64,000 nt of DNA, taken from positions 136,651-200,650 of the forward strand of contig JAKAOG010000002.1 of the NCBI GenBank assembly GCA_021823325.1. The letters run 5' to 3'. Origin of the DNA: an archaeon. GTDB taxonomy: Archaea; Thermoproteota; Nitrososphaeria; Nitrososphaerales; Gagatemarchaeaceae. This document shows positions 27,346 to 37,697 of this stretch, piece after piece (within the stretch, counting starts at the first letter, position 1; each line of letters opens with the position of its first letter). The position numbers and the translations under genes are program-made. Under the pieces are notes generated by a model that was not told where the DNA came from, ran no database searches, and saw only the letters and a list, made by a program, of their open reading frames with translations.

Positions 27346-29364
27346 ATGACCAGCGAAACCGGGAACAGGCTCGTCGGAGAGAAGAGCCCCTATCTCCTGG
27401 AGCACTCCCGCAACCCCGTCGACTGGTGGCCGTGGGGGAAAGAGGCTGCCACGAAGGCCAAGAACGACGGCAAGCCCATATTCCTCAGCATCGGGTATTC
27501 CACCTGCCACTGGTGCCATGTGATGCGGCGGGAGTCCTTCGAGGACCCCAAGACGGCGGCCTACATCAACAAGCGCTTCATACCGGTCAAAGTGGACAGA
27601 GAAGAGCGCCCCGAAGTGGACGCTTACTACATGGGGGCGGTCCAGGCCATGACAGGAGGAGGAGGGTGGCCGCTGAGCGTCTTTCTGACCCCGGACCTGA
27701 AGCCGTTCTACGGCGGGACGTACTTCCCTCCCGAGCCGAGGTTCGGCATGCCAAGTTTCATGCAGGTCCTCGAGTTCGTTGCGAACCTATGGAAAGACAA
27801 GAGGGACGAGGTGACCGCGAACACTGAACAGGTCATGAAGGCCCTGTCCGAGCAGTCTGGGACCATCCCCGGAAAGCCCGACAGGAGCGCGCTGGAAGAC
27901 GGTTTCGCTGAGCTCGTGTCGTCGGTCGACCAGGCACATGGAGGGTTCGGAACGGCGCCGAAGTTCCCCCTTCCTGTCTCTCTCGGGTTCCTCCTCCGCT
28001 ACCACTTCAGGTCCAGGAACGAGCTGGCGCTGAGGGCCGTGCAGAAGACGCTGGACGAGATGATGGCGGGGGGGATCCGCGACCACGTCGGCGGCGGGTT
28101 CCACAGGTATTCTACAGACAGGACCTGGCTGGTCCCTCACTTCGAAAAGATGCTGTACGACAACGCCCTGCTGGCAAGGGTCTACGCCGAAGCGTACCAG
28201 GTGACAGGAAAAGCCGAGTACGCTGAGGTTGTCAGGGATACTCTCGGCTGGCTTGCGCGGGAGATGAGAAGCCAGGACGGCGGCTTCTATTCGGCCCAGG
28301 ATGCAGACACGGAACAAGGAGAGGGCCAATACTACACGTGGAACCCGTCAGAGGTGGCGGACGCGGCTGGCGAGAAGGATGGACGGACGTTCATCAGGGC
28401 ATACGGCGTTACGTCCACGGGGAACTTCGAGGGGAGGTCGATCCTCCACTTGCAGCCCGGCGCGAGGTCGAGCGACGAAGAGAAGCGGGCACTCGACAGG
28501 GCCAAGAGAGCGCTCTACATGGCGAGGCTGGAGAGACCGCGCCCTGCCACAGACTCCAAGGTACTGACGTCATGGAACGGGCTCGCCATCTCGGCTTTCG
28601 CTTTCGCAGGGGGTGTCCTTGGCGACCCGGGGCTGACCCGGCTGGCAGGCGACGCGGCCAACTTCGTGCTGGCGAAGAACTCGGCCAGAGGGAGGCTCCT
28701 CAGGAGGTACGCGGCCGGGAGCGCAGGCATCCCCGGTACGATAGAGGACTACGCGTTCTTCGTGCAGGGACTGATCGACCTTTTCGAGTCCGATCCTGAC
28801 CCGAGATGGCTCGAGGAGGCCACAGGGCTAGCCGAGGTCATGGTCAGGGAGTACGAAGATCCCAAAGACGGCGGGTTCTTCTTCTCCCTTGAGGCTGAGC
28901 CCGCGAGGCTCAAGGAGAGTTACGACGGCCCTACGCCTTCAGGGAACGCGGTGGCGGCCTTCGACCTCCTCAGGTTGGGAGAGCTCACCGGGGACGTCCG
29001 ATTCACGAAGGCGGGGGAGAGGACGGCGTCTGCCTTCGCGGGGGATGTGTCCAAGAGGCCCAGCGCCCACGCGCAGATGCTCGCCGCGATTGACCTTCTG
29101 CTCAACGGGAGAAGAGAGGTGGTGATAACGGCACCGACCTTGGACGGCGCCGCTCCCATGCTGCGGGCGGCGTTCAAGACATACGCCCCCGACAGGGCGC
29201 TCCTCACCGCGACGGAGGAGACATTCCAGTCTCTTGCGAAGCTGAGCGGGCTGCTGGAAGGGAGGGAGCCAGGGCGGACGGCCAGGGGGTATGTCTGTCG
29301 GAACTCGGTCTGCGACGTCCCCGCGGTCACGCCGGACGGGCTGTCCGAGCAGTTGGCGCGCTAA
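27346..29364 (+). CDS. Thioredoxin-domain protein, YyaL/DUF255 (SPATA20) family
   Basis: [25 protein letters not shown]...[53 protein letters not shown]...[27 protein letters not shown]. Confidence 0.93.
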   Translation: MTSETGNRLVGEKSPYLLEHSRNPVDWWPWGKEAATKAKNDGKPIFLSIGYSTCHWCHVMRRESFEDPKTAAYINKRFIPVKVDREERPEVDAYYMGAVQAMTGGGGWPLSVFLTPDLKPFYGGTYFPPEPRFGMPSFMQVLEFVANLWKDKRDEVTANTEQVMKALSEQSGTIPGKPDRSALEDGFAELVSSVDQAHGGFGTAPKFPLPVSLGFLLRYHFRSRNELALRAVQKTLDEMMAGGIRDHVGGGFHRYSTDRTWLVPHFEKMLYDNALLARVYAEAYQVTGKAEYAEVVRDTLGWLAREMRSQDGGFYSAQDADTEQGEGQYYTWNPSEVADAAGEKDGRTFIRAYGVTSTGNFEGRSILHLQPGARSSDEEKRALDRAKRALYMARLERPRPATDSKVLTSWNGLAISAFAFAGGVLGDPGLTRLAGDAANFVLAKNSARGRLLRRYAAGSAGIPGTIEDYAFFVQGLIDLFESDPDPRWLEEATGLAEVMVREYEDPKDGGFFFSLEAEPARLKESYDGPTPSGNAVAAFDLLRLGELTGDVRFTKAGERTASAFAGDVSKRPSAHAQMLAAIDLLLNGRREVVITAPTLDGAAPMLRAAFKTYAPDRALLTATEETFQSLAKLSGLLEGREPGRTARGYVCRNSVCDVPAVTPDGLSEQLAR

Positions 29365-29397
29365 CGTTTTATCGCCGTTCACGGAGGCGGACGAACC

Positions 29398-29700
29398 ATG
29401 GCCAGAGGATGGGAGATCCGCGGGCTCTTCGGGAACGAATACGCCATGGAGCAGGCCGTCGAGGAGCTGAAGAAGCAGGACAGGGTCGAGTGCGCAGTCA
29501 TCGACAGGCGAAACATCTCCGTGAGGCTGCCCAAGCGGGACAGGAACGCCGAAGAGATAGTGAAGAGGACATTCGAGATGCACCACGGCTTCACCGAGCA
29601 CGAAGGCCCGCCGGGGGAGTACGACCGCCAGAAGCGCGAAGAGCGCGAGAAGAAGGCCAAGAAGGAAGAGGAGAAGCGCAGGCGCGCCTCCAAGAAATGA
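29398..29700 (+). CDS. Conserved-looking hypothetical protein with highly charged C-terminal tail
   Basis: MARGWEIRGLFGNEYAMEQAVEELKKQDRVECAVIDRRNISVRLPKRD...REEREKKAKKEEEKRRRASKK. Confidence 0.6.
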   Translation: MARGWEIRGLFGNEYAMEQAVEELKKQDRVECAVIDRRNISVRLPKRDRNAEEIVKRTFEMHHGFTEHEGPPGEYDRQKREEREKKAKKEEEKRRRASKK

Positions 29701-29704
29701 GACC

Positions 29705-30178
29705 TCAGGCGTAGCCAGGGTAGGACGACGGATAGGCGGCTATGAGCGCCAGGTTCAGCTCCAGGACGTTGACGTACGGGTCCCCAGTGACCCAGAGGGT
29801 CCAGTGCTCGTGGGCCTTGACCAGGGCGTCGAGGCTCGGCGCCGGTATGCCAGTGGCGCTCGAGATTCTCGGGACCTGAGATAGGGCGTCCGAGAGCGTG
29901 ATGTCGGGGTCGACCCCCGAAGCAGACGCCGCGAGCGGGTTGGTCTCGTTCCTCCCCTGGAAGAAGATGGGGAAGGTGAAGCCGTTGTCGATGTAGTAGG
30001 ATCCGACGGCCCTGCCTCCCAGCTGGACCTGGCTCCCATTGGCCTGGTAGGGGAACGCCGCCTGGGAGACGCCGGTGATCAGAAGCGGGTAGGCGAGCCC
30101 GCAGACGAGCATCGACAGAATCGAGAGGGCGATCACTGGCCTGTAGGTCTTCCACCTGGATGGCTTGCTCATGGTCAC
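29705..30178 (-). CDS. kdpC: Potassium-transporting ATPase subunit C
   Basis: RPVIALSILSMLVCGLAYPLLITGVSQAAFPYQANGS...AASASGVDPDITLSDALSQVPRIS; downstream of kdpB. Confidence 0.9.
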   Translation of the reverse strand: MTMSKPSRWKTYRPVIALSILSMLVCGLAYPLLITGVSQAAFPYQANGSQVQLGGRAVGSYYIDNGFTFPIFFQGRNETNPLAASASGVDPDITLSDALSQVPRISSATGIPAPSLDALVKAHEHWTLWVTGDPYVNVLELNLALIAAYPSSYPGYA

Positions 30179-30183
30179 GCCTC

Positions 30184-32343
30184 CTACAGGACCCCCAGGA
30201 GCAGGTCGATGAGCTTTATGCCGACGAACGGCACGATGACCCCGCCGACGCCGTAGATCAGGACGTTCCTGAGGAAGAGCGACATGGTGCTTGACGGCTT
30301 GAAGGTCACCCCGCGCATGGCCAGAGGGATGAGCATTGGTATGATGACGGCGTTGAAGATGAGGGCGGAGAGGACGGCGGTCTGAAGGTCGAGCCCCAGG
30401 ATGTTGAGCGACCTGAGGGCAGGGAAGGCGGTGGCGAACATGACCGGGAGGATGGCGAAGTACTTCGCCACGTCGTTGGAGATGCTGAAGGCTGTGACCG
30501 CCCCGCGGGTCATGAGGAGCTGCTTGCCTAGCAGCACGACGTCGATGATCTTAGCTGGGTTAGACTCGAGGTCCACCATGTTCGCCGCCTCCTTGGCGGC
30601 CTCGGTGCCTGAGTTCATGGACAGGCCGACGTCGGCCGCCGCCAGGGCCGGGGCGTCGTTGGTCCCGTCGCCGATCATCGCTACGATGTGATTCTGGGAC
30701 TGCTCCTTCAGGACGATGCTGTACTTGTCCTCGGGCCTGACCTGGGCGACGAACTCGTCGATCCCCACCTCCGAGGCTATGCTCTTCGCGGTCAGAGGCT
30801 GGTCCCCGGTTATCATGACCGGCCTGATCCCCATGGAACGCACGGCCTCTATCTTTTCCCTGGTCCCGGGCTTCAGGACGTCCTTCAGCCTGACCAGCCC
30901 TATCACCTCGTGGTCTCGGGCTACCGCCATCGGCGTGTCCCCCTCGGAGGCGACCTTGTCCACCAGCTCCTTGAACCCCTGGGGCAACTTGAAGCCCGAT
31001 TTCAGGAAGGAGTCGGGGGCCCCCTTCACGATCTCGGTCTCCTCGCCTGAGAGGTGCATCCCCTGCTCGCTGGCGTCCTCGAGGTAGAACTTGCGCCTGA
31101 CCCTCTGGACGCTCCCCTTGGGGAGGACAAAGCTGGCTCCGAAGTGGAGCTTCACCCCGCTGGTCCTCGTCTGCGCCGAGAAGTCGTAGACTTCTGACAT
31201 GGTGAGGGCGTTGAGCTCCCTGGGGACGTAGCCCTTCTCGTAGCCGAGCCTGATCACGCTGCGCCCTTCTGGGGTGTCGTCGAACCACGACGAAAGGAAC
31301 GCCGCCTCCCCTACCTCCCTCTCCGTCTTGCCGCCCAGAGGGATCATCTCGACCGCCTGCCTGTTCCCCACGGTGATGGTCCCGGTCTTGTCCAGCAGTA
31401 TCGCGTCGGTGTCGCCGGCGGTCTCTATGGCCCGACCGGACTTCGCGACCACTTTCCTTTCGTAGAGGCGGCTGATCCCAGACAGCCCGATGGCCGGGAG
31501 CAGGGCCCCGATGGTGGTCGGGAGGAGGCAGACGTAGAGCGCGATCAGGACGGAGAGGTCGACGCTAAGCCCCAGGGTGACTGAGAGTCCGAGGATGGAG
31601 GCTATGATTATGGTGAAGACGGCTGAGAGGCCGAAGAGGACCATGGTGATGGCGACCTCGTTGGGTGTCTTGGGGCGCTTGGAGGACTCGACGAGGCGGA
31701 CCATCTGGTCCAAGTAGCTCTCCCCCGGGTTCACCGCCACCCTGGCGGTCATGGTGTCGCTGGCGACCTTCGACCCTCCGATCAGGCTGTCCCCGGGCGC
31801 CTTTCGGACCGCCACTGACTCCCCTGTGACCAGGGACTCGTCCACCATGGCTATCCCCTCCAGGACCTCCGCGTCCATGGGGACGACGTCCCCCTTCTCC
31901 AGGAGGATCAGGTCCCCCTTCTGGAGTTTGGTGGACTCGGTGCGGACTATCTGCCGCTCCCAGCCTTCGGTGATCACCTTCTTCGCCGGCACCTCGGTCT
32001 CCAGCTGCTTCAGGCTGCTCGCCGTGTTCTTCGCCTGCTGCTCGGCCAGGGAGTCCGAGAGGGTGCTGAACCAGACGGTGACCAGGAGGATGGCGGCCAC
32101 TTCCGCGTAGAACCCCCGCTCCCCAGGGCTGGCGAAGGGGACGAAAGCGTAGGGGTATGCGGCCATGGCCGCGACCACGAAGAACGTCAGCTCGACGATC
32201 AGCATCACCGGGTTGGCGAGGAGCGAGACCGGGCTCAGCCTTAGGATCGAGTCGGCCAGGGTCTTGGTAGTCAGGGCAGAGGGGCGGCGTGGGAGCCTAG
32301 CCCTCCCCAGCACCCGGTCGAGGCCGGGGACTCTCCTAGCCAA
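30184..32343 (-). CDS. kdpB: Potassium-transporting P-type ATPase subunit B
   Basis: DESLVTGESVAV, LDKTGTITVGNRQA, MITGDQPLTAKSIA, MIGDGTNDAPALAAADVGLSMNSGTEAAKEAANMVDLESNPAKI. Confidence 0.96.
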   Translation of the reverse strand: MARRVPGLDRVLGRARLPRRPSALTTKTLADSILRLSPVSLLANPVMLIVELTFFVVAAMAAYPYAFVPFASPGERGFYAEVAAILLVTVWFSTLSDSLAEQQAKNTASSLKQLETEVPAKKVITEGWERQIVRTESTKLQKGDLILLEKGDVVPMDAEVLEGIAMVDESLVTGESVAVRKAPGDSLIGGSKVASDTMTARVAVNPGESYLDQMVRLVESSKRPKTPNEVAITMVLFGLSAVFTIIIASILGLSVTLGLSVDLSVLIALYVCLLPTTIGALLPAIGLSGISRLYERKVVAKSGRAIETAGDTDAILLDKTGTITVGNRQAVEMIPLGGKTEREVGEAAFLSSWFDDTPEGRSVIRLGYEKGYVPRELNALTMSEVYDFSAQTRTSGVKLHFGASFVLPKGSVQRVRRKFYLEDASEQGMHLSGEETEIVKGAPDSFLKSGFKLPQGFKELVDKVASEGDTPMAVARDHEVIGLVRLKDVLKPGTREKIEAVRSMGIRPVMITGDQPLTAKSIASEVGIDEFVAQVRPEDKYSIVLKEQSQNHIVAMIGDGTNDAPALAAADVGLSMNSGTEAAKEAANMVDLESNPAKIIDVVLLGKQLLMTRGAVTAFSISNDVAKYFAILPVMFATAFPALRSLNILGLDLQTAVLSALIFNAVIIPMLIPLAMRGVTFKPSSTMSLFLRNVLIYGVGGVIVPFVGIKLIDLLLGVL

Positions 32344-34003
32344 AGAAGTTCACCATCCCCTGAAAGTACGTCAACAGGGGCCCGAGCATGAGGAACGGCA
32401 GGAAGGTCAGGACGACGAGCAAGAGGATGCTCCCGATCAGGACCACGGAGAAGGCGACGCCGTCGGTCCTGAGGCTCTGCTGCGCGACCCTCTTCCTGCC
32501 TATCATCGAGCCTGCAAGCGCCAGGAGAATCGCGATGGGGACGTAGCGCCCCACGAAGATCACCGCCGCGGTGGCGAGGTTGAAGAAAGGGGTATTGGCC
32601 GCGGCCCCGAAGAAGTCGGACCCGTTGTTGGCGGCCGAGCTCGTGAACTCGTACAGCACCTGGGTGAATCCCACCGAGGTGGGGAGGGAGGAGAAGCCGG
32701 GGATGGCGTCGACCGCCTTCGTGGCGTAGGCGGCTATGGTTGGCACCAGTATCGCGATCGGGTGGACCAGGAAGGCGATCATGACCAGCTTGACGTCCCT
32801 GGCGTTGATCTTCGCCCCCAGGTACTCCGGGGTGCGCCCGGTCATGAGCCCGACCACGAAGACCGTTATGACGACGTACATTATCATGTACATCACCCCC
32901 ACCCCCTTCCCCCCCGGGGTCGCCTGGATGAGCATCCCCATGAAGGCGGACAGGATTCCAAGCGGGTTGATCCCCGCGAGAGAGGCGTTCACCGAGCCGG
33001 TGGTGACCGCCGTCGTGATGACAGTCCAGAATGTGGAGAAGAAGCCCCCGAACCTCGTCTCTATCCCCGGCCCCACCACCGGGATCGAACCGAGGAACGC
33101 CATGACCAGGTCGACCGCGAGGAGGGTGTAGCTCCCTATCAGGATGGGGCGCGTCTCCTTCTTCTTCCCTATCATCTCCCCGAACACGAAGATGAGGGTG
33201 GTGGGGATCAGGAGCATCAGGTAGATCTGCAGCACGTCGGTCGCGGGGTTCGGGTTCTGGAACGGGTAGGCCGAGTTTGCGCCGAAGTAGCCTCCGCCGT
33301 TCGTCCCGATCTGCATTATGGCGACGAGGGAGGCGACGGGGCCCACCAGGAGGGTCTGGGTCGCCCCCTCCACCGTCTTCACTGTGACGTAGCCTCCGAT
33401 GGTCTGCGGGACGCCGAGGGCTACAAGGACGAGGGCGGCCAAGACGCACAGCGGCAGCACTATCCGGGTGAGCACCCTCACGAAGTCCACGTAGAAGTTC
33501 CCCATGTGGACGGAGCCCGGCTTGAAGCCCCTCACCATCGCGGCCATCACACAGATTCCGGTCGCGGCGGAGGTGAACTGCAAGAACTGGATGGCGGTCA
33601 TCTGGGAGAAGTAAGACAGCGTAGCCTCGCCCGCGTAGTGCTGGAGGTTGGTGTTGGTGGCGAAGGAGACCACGGTGTTGAGGGCAAGGTCCCAGCTGAG
33701 GCCGGGGAATCCCTGGGGGTTCAGCGGGAGCACCCCCTGGCCCACGAGGATCGCGAAGGCGATGGCCATCTGGGCCACGTTGAGGAGGAGCGCGGCGAAG
33801 AAGTACTGCTTCCAGCCCATGGTGACCGCCGGGTCGGCGCCGATCAGCCTGTAGACCCTTTTCTCAACCGGGTCCAGCAGCCGGTCGAGCCGTGTGGGCG
33901 CGCCAGTGAGCACCCTGACCACGTAGGGGGCGAGGAGGCTACCTGAGATGAGAGCCGAAGCCAGGATGGCTACGACGGTTAAAGCCTGGATGGCGTCTAT
34001 CAA
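32336..34003 (-). CDS. kdpA: Potassium-transporting ATPase subunit A
   Basis: TGAPTRLDRLLDPVEKRVYRLIGAD...NTVVSFATNTNLQHYAGE...GTNGGGYFGANSAYPFQNP...SSAANNGSDFFGAAANTPFFN. Confidence 0.96.
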   Translation of the reverse strand: MIDAIQALTVVAILASALISGSLLAPYVVRVLTGAPTRLDRLLDPVEKRVYRLIGADPAVTMGWKQYFFAALLLNVAQMAIAFAILVGQGVLPLNPQGFPGLSWDLALNTVVSFATNTNLQHYAGEATLSYFSQMTAIQFLQFTSAATGICVMAAMVRGFKPGSVHMGNFYVDFVRVLTRIVLPLCVLAALVLVALGVPQTIGGYVTVKTVEGATQTLLVGPVASLVAIMQIGTNGGGYFGANSAYPFQNPNPATDVLQIYLMLLIPTTLIFVFGEMIGKKKETRPILIGSYTLLAVDLVMAFLGSIPVVGPGIETRFGGFFSTFWTVITTAVTTGSVNASLAGINPLGILSAFMGMLIQATPGGKGVGVMYMIMYVVITVFVVGLMTGRTPEYLGAKINARDVKLVMIAFLVHPIAILVPTIAAYATKAVDAIPGFSSLPTSVGFTQVLYEFTSSAANNGSDFFGAAANTPFFNLATAAVIFVGRYVPIAILLALAGSMIGRKRVAQQSLRTDGVAFSVVLIGSILLLVVLTFLPFLMLGPLLTYFQGMVNFFG

Positions 34004-34060
34004 CTATCTCAAGTTCCATTGCTGCCCCTTGGCCCCTGATGTGAGTGTTTCGCAGGCTGC

Positions 34061-34351
34061 CTAGCGCCCCGAAGGCCTAGGTTTCGCATCCCCGTTGAAG
34101 CGGGGACCCTTGTGAGTGTACAGGACCATGGCGCTGACCGTGCTCTTGACCCCTCTTATCTTGAGGATTTTGTTCTTCAGGATGTCCCTGAACTCCTCGA
34201 TGTCTGACGCCGACACGAGTGTCACGACGTCGAACTCTCCGGTCACCTCGTAGAGCTCCTCGATGTTCGGAATCCTCTTCAAGGCCTCCACTACATCATC
34301 CATGCTCGGCGAATCCACGAATATGTCCACGAACGCGAGCATCTTGACCAT
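34061..34351 (-). CDS. Stand-alone Lrp/AsnC ligand-binding (RAM) domain protein, no HTH
   Basis: MVKMLAFVDIFVDSPSMDDVVEALKRIPNIEELYEVTGEFDVVTLVSASDIEEFRDILKNKILKIRGVKSTVSAMVL: RAM domain pattern, 96 aa only. Confidence 0.8.
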   Translation of the reverse strand: MVKMLAFVDIFVDSPSMDDVVEALKRIPNIEELYEVTGEFDVVTLVSASDIEEFRDILKNKILKIRGVKSTVSAMVLYTHKGPRFNGDAKPRPSGR

Positions 34352-34472
34352 AAAACAGAACCGTTGGCTTGGGCGGCAGTCTTGTCGCCGATATATACGT
34401 TCCCAAAGGAAAGGGGACGCTCGCTCCGTCCCCCTGCCAGAGATAAATAGCGATGGCCGCGGATGGGCCAGA

Positions 34473-35099
34473 TTGAACCCTCTGCTGCTGGAGGCAGCCG
34501 CGATACTGGCCATCGCCTTCGTCTCCAACATTTCGCCTTTCTTCGGGGCGTCCTACACCTTCTTTGCCACCCTCGACCTCATACTGACGGGGTTCACTCC
34601 GGCCAACTTCCTGGTGGTCGTCTTTTTCTCGGCGGCCGGGGCGGCGCTGGGAAAACTCGTGATCTACTATGGGGCCTTCGGGCTGAGGCGGTTCCTCATC
34701 GGGAACAAGAACGTCCAACTGATAGGCAGGAACGCGTCTACGCGCATGTTTTACGCCGTCCTCTTCGTGACCGCCTTCATGCCCATCCTCCCCCTGGACG
34801 ACTTCATCTACATAGGGGCAGGGGCGACCTCCGTGTCCCTGTCGGCCATGGGTGCGGTCACCTTCGGGGCGAAACTGCTGAAGAGCGCCGTGGAGATAGG
34901 GGTCGAGTTCACCGTACTGAAGGACGTGATCCAGGTCTTTACATTCTCCAACATCTGGGCGACTATCGCGGTCACCGCCGGCTTCATGGGCCTCGGGATA
35001 CTGATCTATCAGCTCGACTGGGAAGCCCTCGTCAAGAGGTATCTGCACATAGAGCTCGACAGGGGTCGCCCCGCAGACGAGGGCGCGCAAACCATATAG
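34473..35099 (+). CDS. VTT/DedA-like membrane protein
   Basis: TTG start about 27 bp after TATA-like gataaata; SNISPFFGASYTFFATLDLILTGFTPANFLVVVFFSAAGAALGKLVIYYGAFGLRRFL...AFMPILPLDDFIYIGAGAT. Confidence 0.65.
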   Translation: MNPLLLEAAAILAIAFVSNISPFFGASYTFFATLDLILTGFTPANFLVVVFFSAAGAALGKLVIYYGAFGLRRFLIGNKNVQLIGRNASTRMFYAVLFVTAFMPILPLDDFIYIGAGATSVSLSAMGAVTFGAKLLKSAVEIGVEFTVLKDVIQVFTFSNIWATIAVTAGFMGLGILIYQLDWEALVKRYLHIELDRGRPADEGAQTI

Positions 35100-35124
35100 T
35101 TTCACGGAGCGGGCCGCCGGTTGC

Positions 35125-35209
35125 GCGGGGGTCGCCCAGCCTGGTCAACGGCGCGAGGCTTAGGACCTCGTCCCTCAGGGGTTCGAGGGTTCGAATCCCT
35201 CCCCCCGCA
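35125..35209 (+). tRNA. tRNA-Leu (anticodon UAG), intronless, CCA encoded at 35210-35212
   Basis: Acceptor GCGGGGG/CCCCCGC, anticodon arm CGAGG-CTTAGGA-CCTCG, long class II variable arm, T arm GAGGG-TTCGAAT-CCCTC, then ACCA. Confidence 0.95.
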
Positions 35210-35316
35210 CCATATCGCGGGCCTGACGTCCTCGGTCGCGGCAAGCGGTCTAACCTCGCAGGACAAGAGAGGGCGCTCCCGGCATATTCTTAGAGCGCCC
35301 CTCGGCGCTCGTCTGC

Positions 35317-36285
35317 GTGCGGTCAACCATCGAATGGCTTCTGGATCCGTCGCAGCCTGCCGCCCGTTTCCTCGCATTGAGGGACGTCGTAGAAGGGACG
35401 AGCCAAGGAGACCTCAAGGAAGCGAGGGGAGCCATATCGCAAAGAGGGTGGGCGGCCGAACTGCTCGCGAAACAGCGCCCCGACGGCCGCTGGCTCGACA
35501 AGGAACAGGACCTCTACATGCCGAAGTATCTTTCGACCAACTGGGCGCTCCTGGCGCTTTCGGACCTCGGTGTCACGAGAGAAGAGTCGCGGATCGCAAG
35601 ATCGTGCGAGCTTTGGATGGACCAATACGCAAGGGAGGACGGGGGCTTCGATACCCCTGAGGCAAAGAGAAGCGAGCACTGCGTGGTCGGGAACACCGCT
35701 AGAGGGCTGATCAAGTTCGGGTACGACGGCGAGCCTCGGGTCAGGCGCGCGCTTGACCTCCTGGTGGGGACCCAGAAGGATGACGGGGGTTGGCACTGCT
35801 TCCCATCCAAGAGGGGGACGATAGACGCGTGGGAAGGGCTGAGCGCCTTCGCGGCTTATCCGCGACAGAAGTGGAGCCGCGGGATGAAGGCCGCGGTCGA
35901 GCGGGGGTGCGAGTTCTTTCTTGAAAGGAGGTTGTTCAGGCAGGGAGCCAGATACGAACCCTGGTTCAGGTTGCACTTCCCGTATCACTACTACTACGAC
36001 ATCCTCGTAGGGCTAGATTTCGTCACGGCGCTGGGCTACGCTGACGACAAACGAATCGGACCTGCAGTCCGGCTTCTGAAGAAGAAGCGCCGGGTGGACG
36101 GAAGATGGATCCTCGACGCCGCGCACCCCGACCTAGATGACAGGGGCAGGTTCCCCAGCTGGTGGGAGGGAAAGAAGAATAGGTTCCACCCGCTCGCCCT
36201 GGAAAGGGCAGGAGCTCCGAGCAAGATGGTCACGCTCAGGGCGCTGACCGTGCTCAGAAGGGTCGGCGAGCTCGGCCCATCCTAG
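35317..36285 (+). CDS. Prenyltransferase/squalene-oxidase-repeat protein (terpene cyclase-like fold)
   Basis: Repeats such as YAREDGGFDTPE and GTQKDDGGWHCFPSKRGTIDAWEGLSAFA; RRVDGRWILDAAHPD. Confidence 0.65.
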   Translation: MRSTIEWLLDPSQPAARFLALRDVVEGTSQGDLKEARGAISQRGWAAELLAKQRPDGRWLDKEQDLYMPKYLSTNWALLALSDLGVTREESRIARSCELWMDQYAREDGGFDTPEAKRSEHCVVGNTARGLIKFGYDGEPRVRRALDLLVGTQKDDGGWHCFPSKRGTIDAWEGLSAFAAYPRQKWSRGMKAAVERGCEFFLERRLFRQGARYEPWFRLHFPYHYYYDILVGLDFVTALGYADDKRIGPAVRLLKKKRRVDGRWILDAAHPDLDDRGRFPSWWEGKKNRFHPLALERAGAPSKMVTLRALTVLRRVGELGPS

Positions 36286-36372
36286 ACCGGCAGATAGTTT
36301 CGTCCTCTCTGACCGCTAGATGGTTGGAAATCCCAAACCATTACATACGCAACGGCGCGTCTACCCGTAGTC

Positions 36373-37620
36373 TTGAGCCAGCCTGTCAGAACAGTCGGCG
36401 TGCGCGAGGCGAGGAGGCTGGCCGTCGCGAAACAGCATCTCGCGGGGAAACGGCACGGGAGGGCGACTCGGGATGCGATAGTTTCGATGATCCGGGATGT
36501 GGGATACATCCAGTGGGACCCGGTGACCGTGGTTGCTCCCTCGCACATTATCTCGATATGGAGCAGGGTAGGGGATTTCGACCCCAAGGAACTGGAGGCC
36601 CTCCTCTGGGAGGAGAAGAAAGTCTTCGAGCACTGGACACCGGTAGCCTCGATCGTGCTGACAGAAGACTACCCCCTTTACAACACCCTGATGAAAGGAT
36701 ACCCGGAATCGCTCTCCCACTCATGGGCCAATCACATTCCAAGGGCGAAGAAGTTCCTGGCCGCTCATGGCGATCTACGGAAGAGGGTCTTGCGGGACCT
36801 CAAGAACGGGCCGCTTCAGGTCGACCAGTTCGCTGATTACAGGAGGACGAAGAGGTCTTCGGACGGGTGGAGCACGGATGACGGGCTCTCCAACATGCTA
36901 TTCCACCTGCTCATGGCAGGCGAGGTGATGGTCGTAGGGCACGACGGAAAACAGAACCTATGGGGGCTACCTGAAGACTTTCTGCCGGAGTGGACGGACA
37001 AGAGAGCCCTTTCACAGGAGGAGTTCGAGCTGAAGGCCGCGGAAAGAGCCGTGCGCGCCCTTGGCACCGCTTCGCCTTCGGAGATCAACTACTACTTTGT
37101 GCGGGGGAGATACCAGAATCTGAAGAACGCGCTCGCCCAACTGGAGAAGGATTCGAAGGTGCATCGCGTCAAGGTCGACGGGTTCGGGAGAGAAGAGAGG
37201 TATATGCATGATGACGACCTGGCGCTCTTGGAGTCACTGGAAGGGAAGGGGTGGATTCCAAGGACGTCGCTGATCCCCCCGTTCGACAACGTACTCTCGG
37301 GACAGCGGAGAGGCAACACGGTCTTCGGATTCAACTATGTAAGAGAGCAGTTCCTGCCGAAAGAGAAGCGGAAGTACGGGACGTACGTTCTCCCGATCGT
37401 GCATGGTGAGAACCTGATAGGGAGGATCGACCCGCGCCTGGACAAGGTTAGACGAACGCTGATAGTGAACGCGGTGCACGCTGAACCGAGCGCCCCCAGG
37501 ACAAAGGAAGCGGCTGCAGACATCGGCGCCGAGATCGACAGGCTTGCGAGGTTTGTGGGGGCGGCAGACGTCGAATACGCTTCGAAGGTCCCCGACTTTT
37601 GGAGAAGCGCGCTGCGCTGA
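36373..37620 (+). CDS. YcaQ/AlkX-type winged-helix DNA glycosylase family protein
   Basis: EARRLAVAKQHLAG...IRDVGYIQWDPVTVVAPSHIISIWSRVGDFDP, VFEHWTPVASIVL, WIPRTSLIPPFDNVLSGQRRGNTVFGFNYVREQFLPKEKRKYGTYVLPIVHGENLIGRIDPR. Confidence 0.85.
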   Translation: MSQPVRTVGVREARRLAVAKQHLAGKRHGRATRDAIVSMIRDVGYIQWDPVTVVAPSHIISIWSRVGDFDPKELEALLWEEKKVFEHWTPVASIVLTEDYPLYNTLMKGYPESLSHSWANHIPRAKKFLAAHGDLRKRVLRDLKNGPLQVDQFADYRRTKRSSDGWSTDDGLSNMLFHLLMAGEVMVVGHDGKQNLWGLPEDFLPEWTDKRALSQEEFELKAAERAVRALGTASPSEINYYFVRGRYQNLKNALAQLEKDSKVHRVKVDGFGREERYMHDDDLALLESLEGKGWIPRTSLIPPFDNVLSGQRRGNTVFGFNYVREQFLPKEKRKYGTYVLPIVHGENLIGRIDPRLDKVRRTLIVNAVHAEPSAPRTKEAAADIGAEIDRLARFVGAADVEYASKVPDFWRSALR

Positions 37621-37697
37621 GATGATCCTGACTGTCTGGCCGGGTCTACGCATCGGCCCTTGATTGACGCGTGAACCCAAGGCGACGGTCCTGGACG

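Noticed and set aside
32165-33946. 593-aa plus-strand ORF opposite kdpB/kdpA
   Set aside because: Antisense shadow of well-supported kdp genes; low-complexity charged composition.
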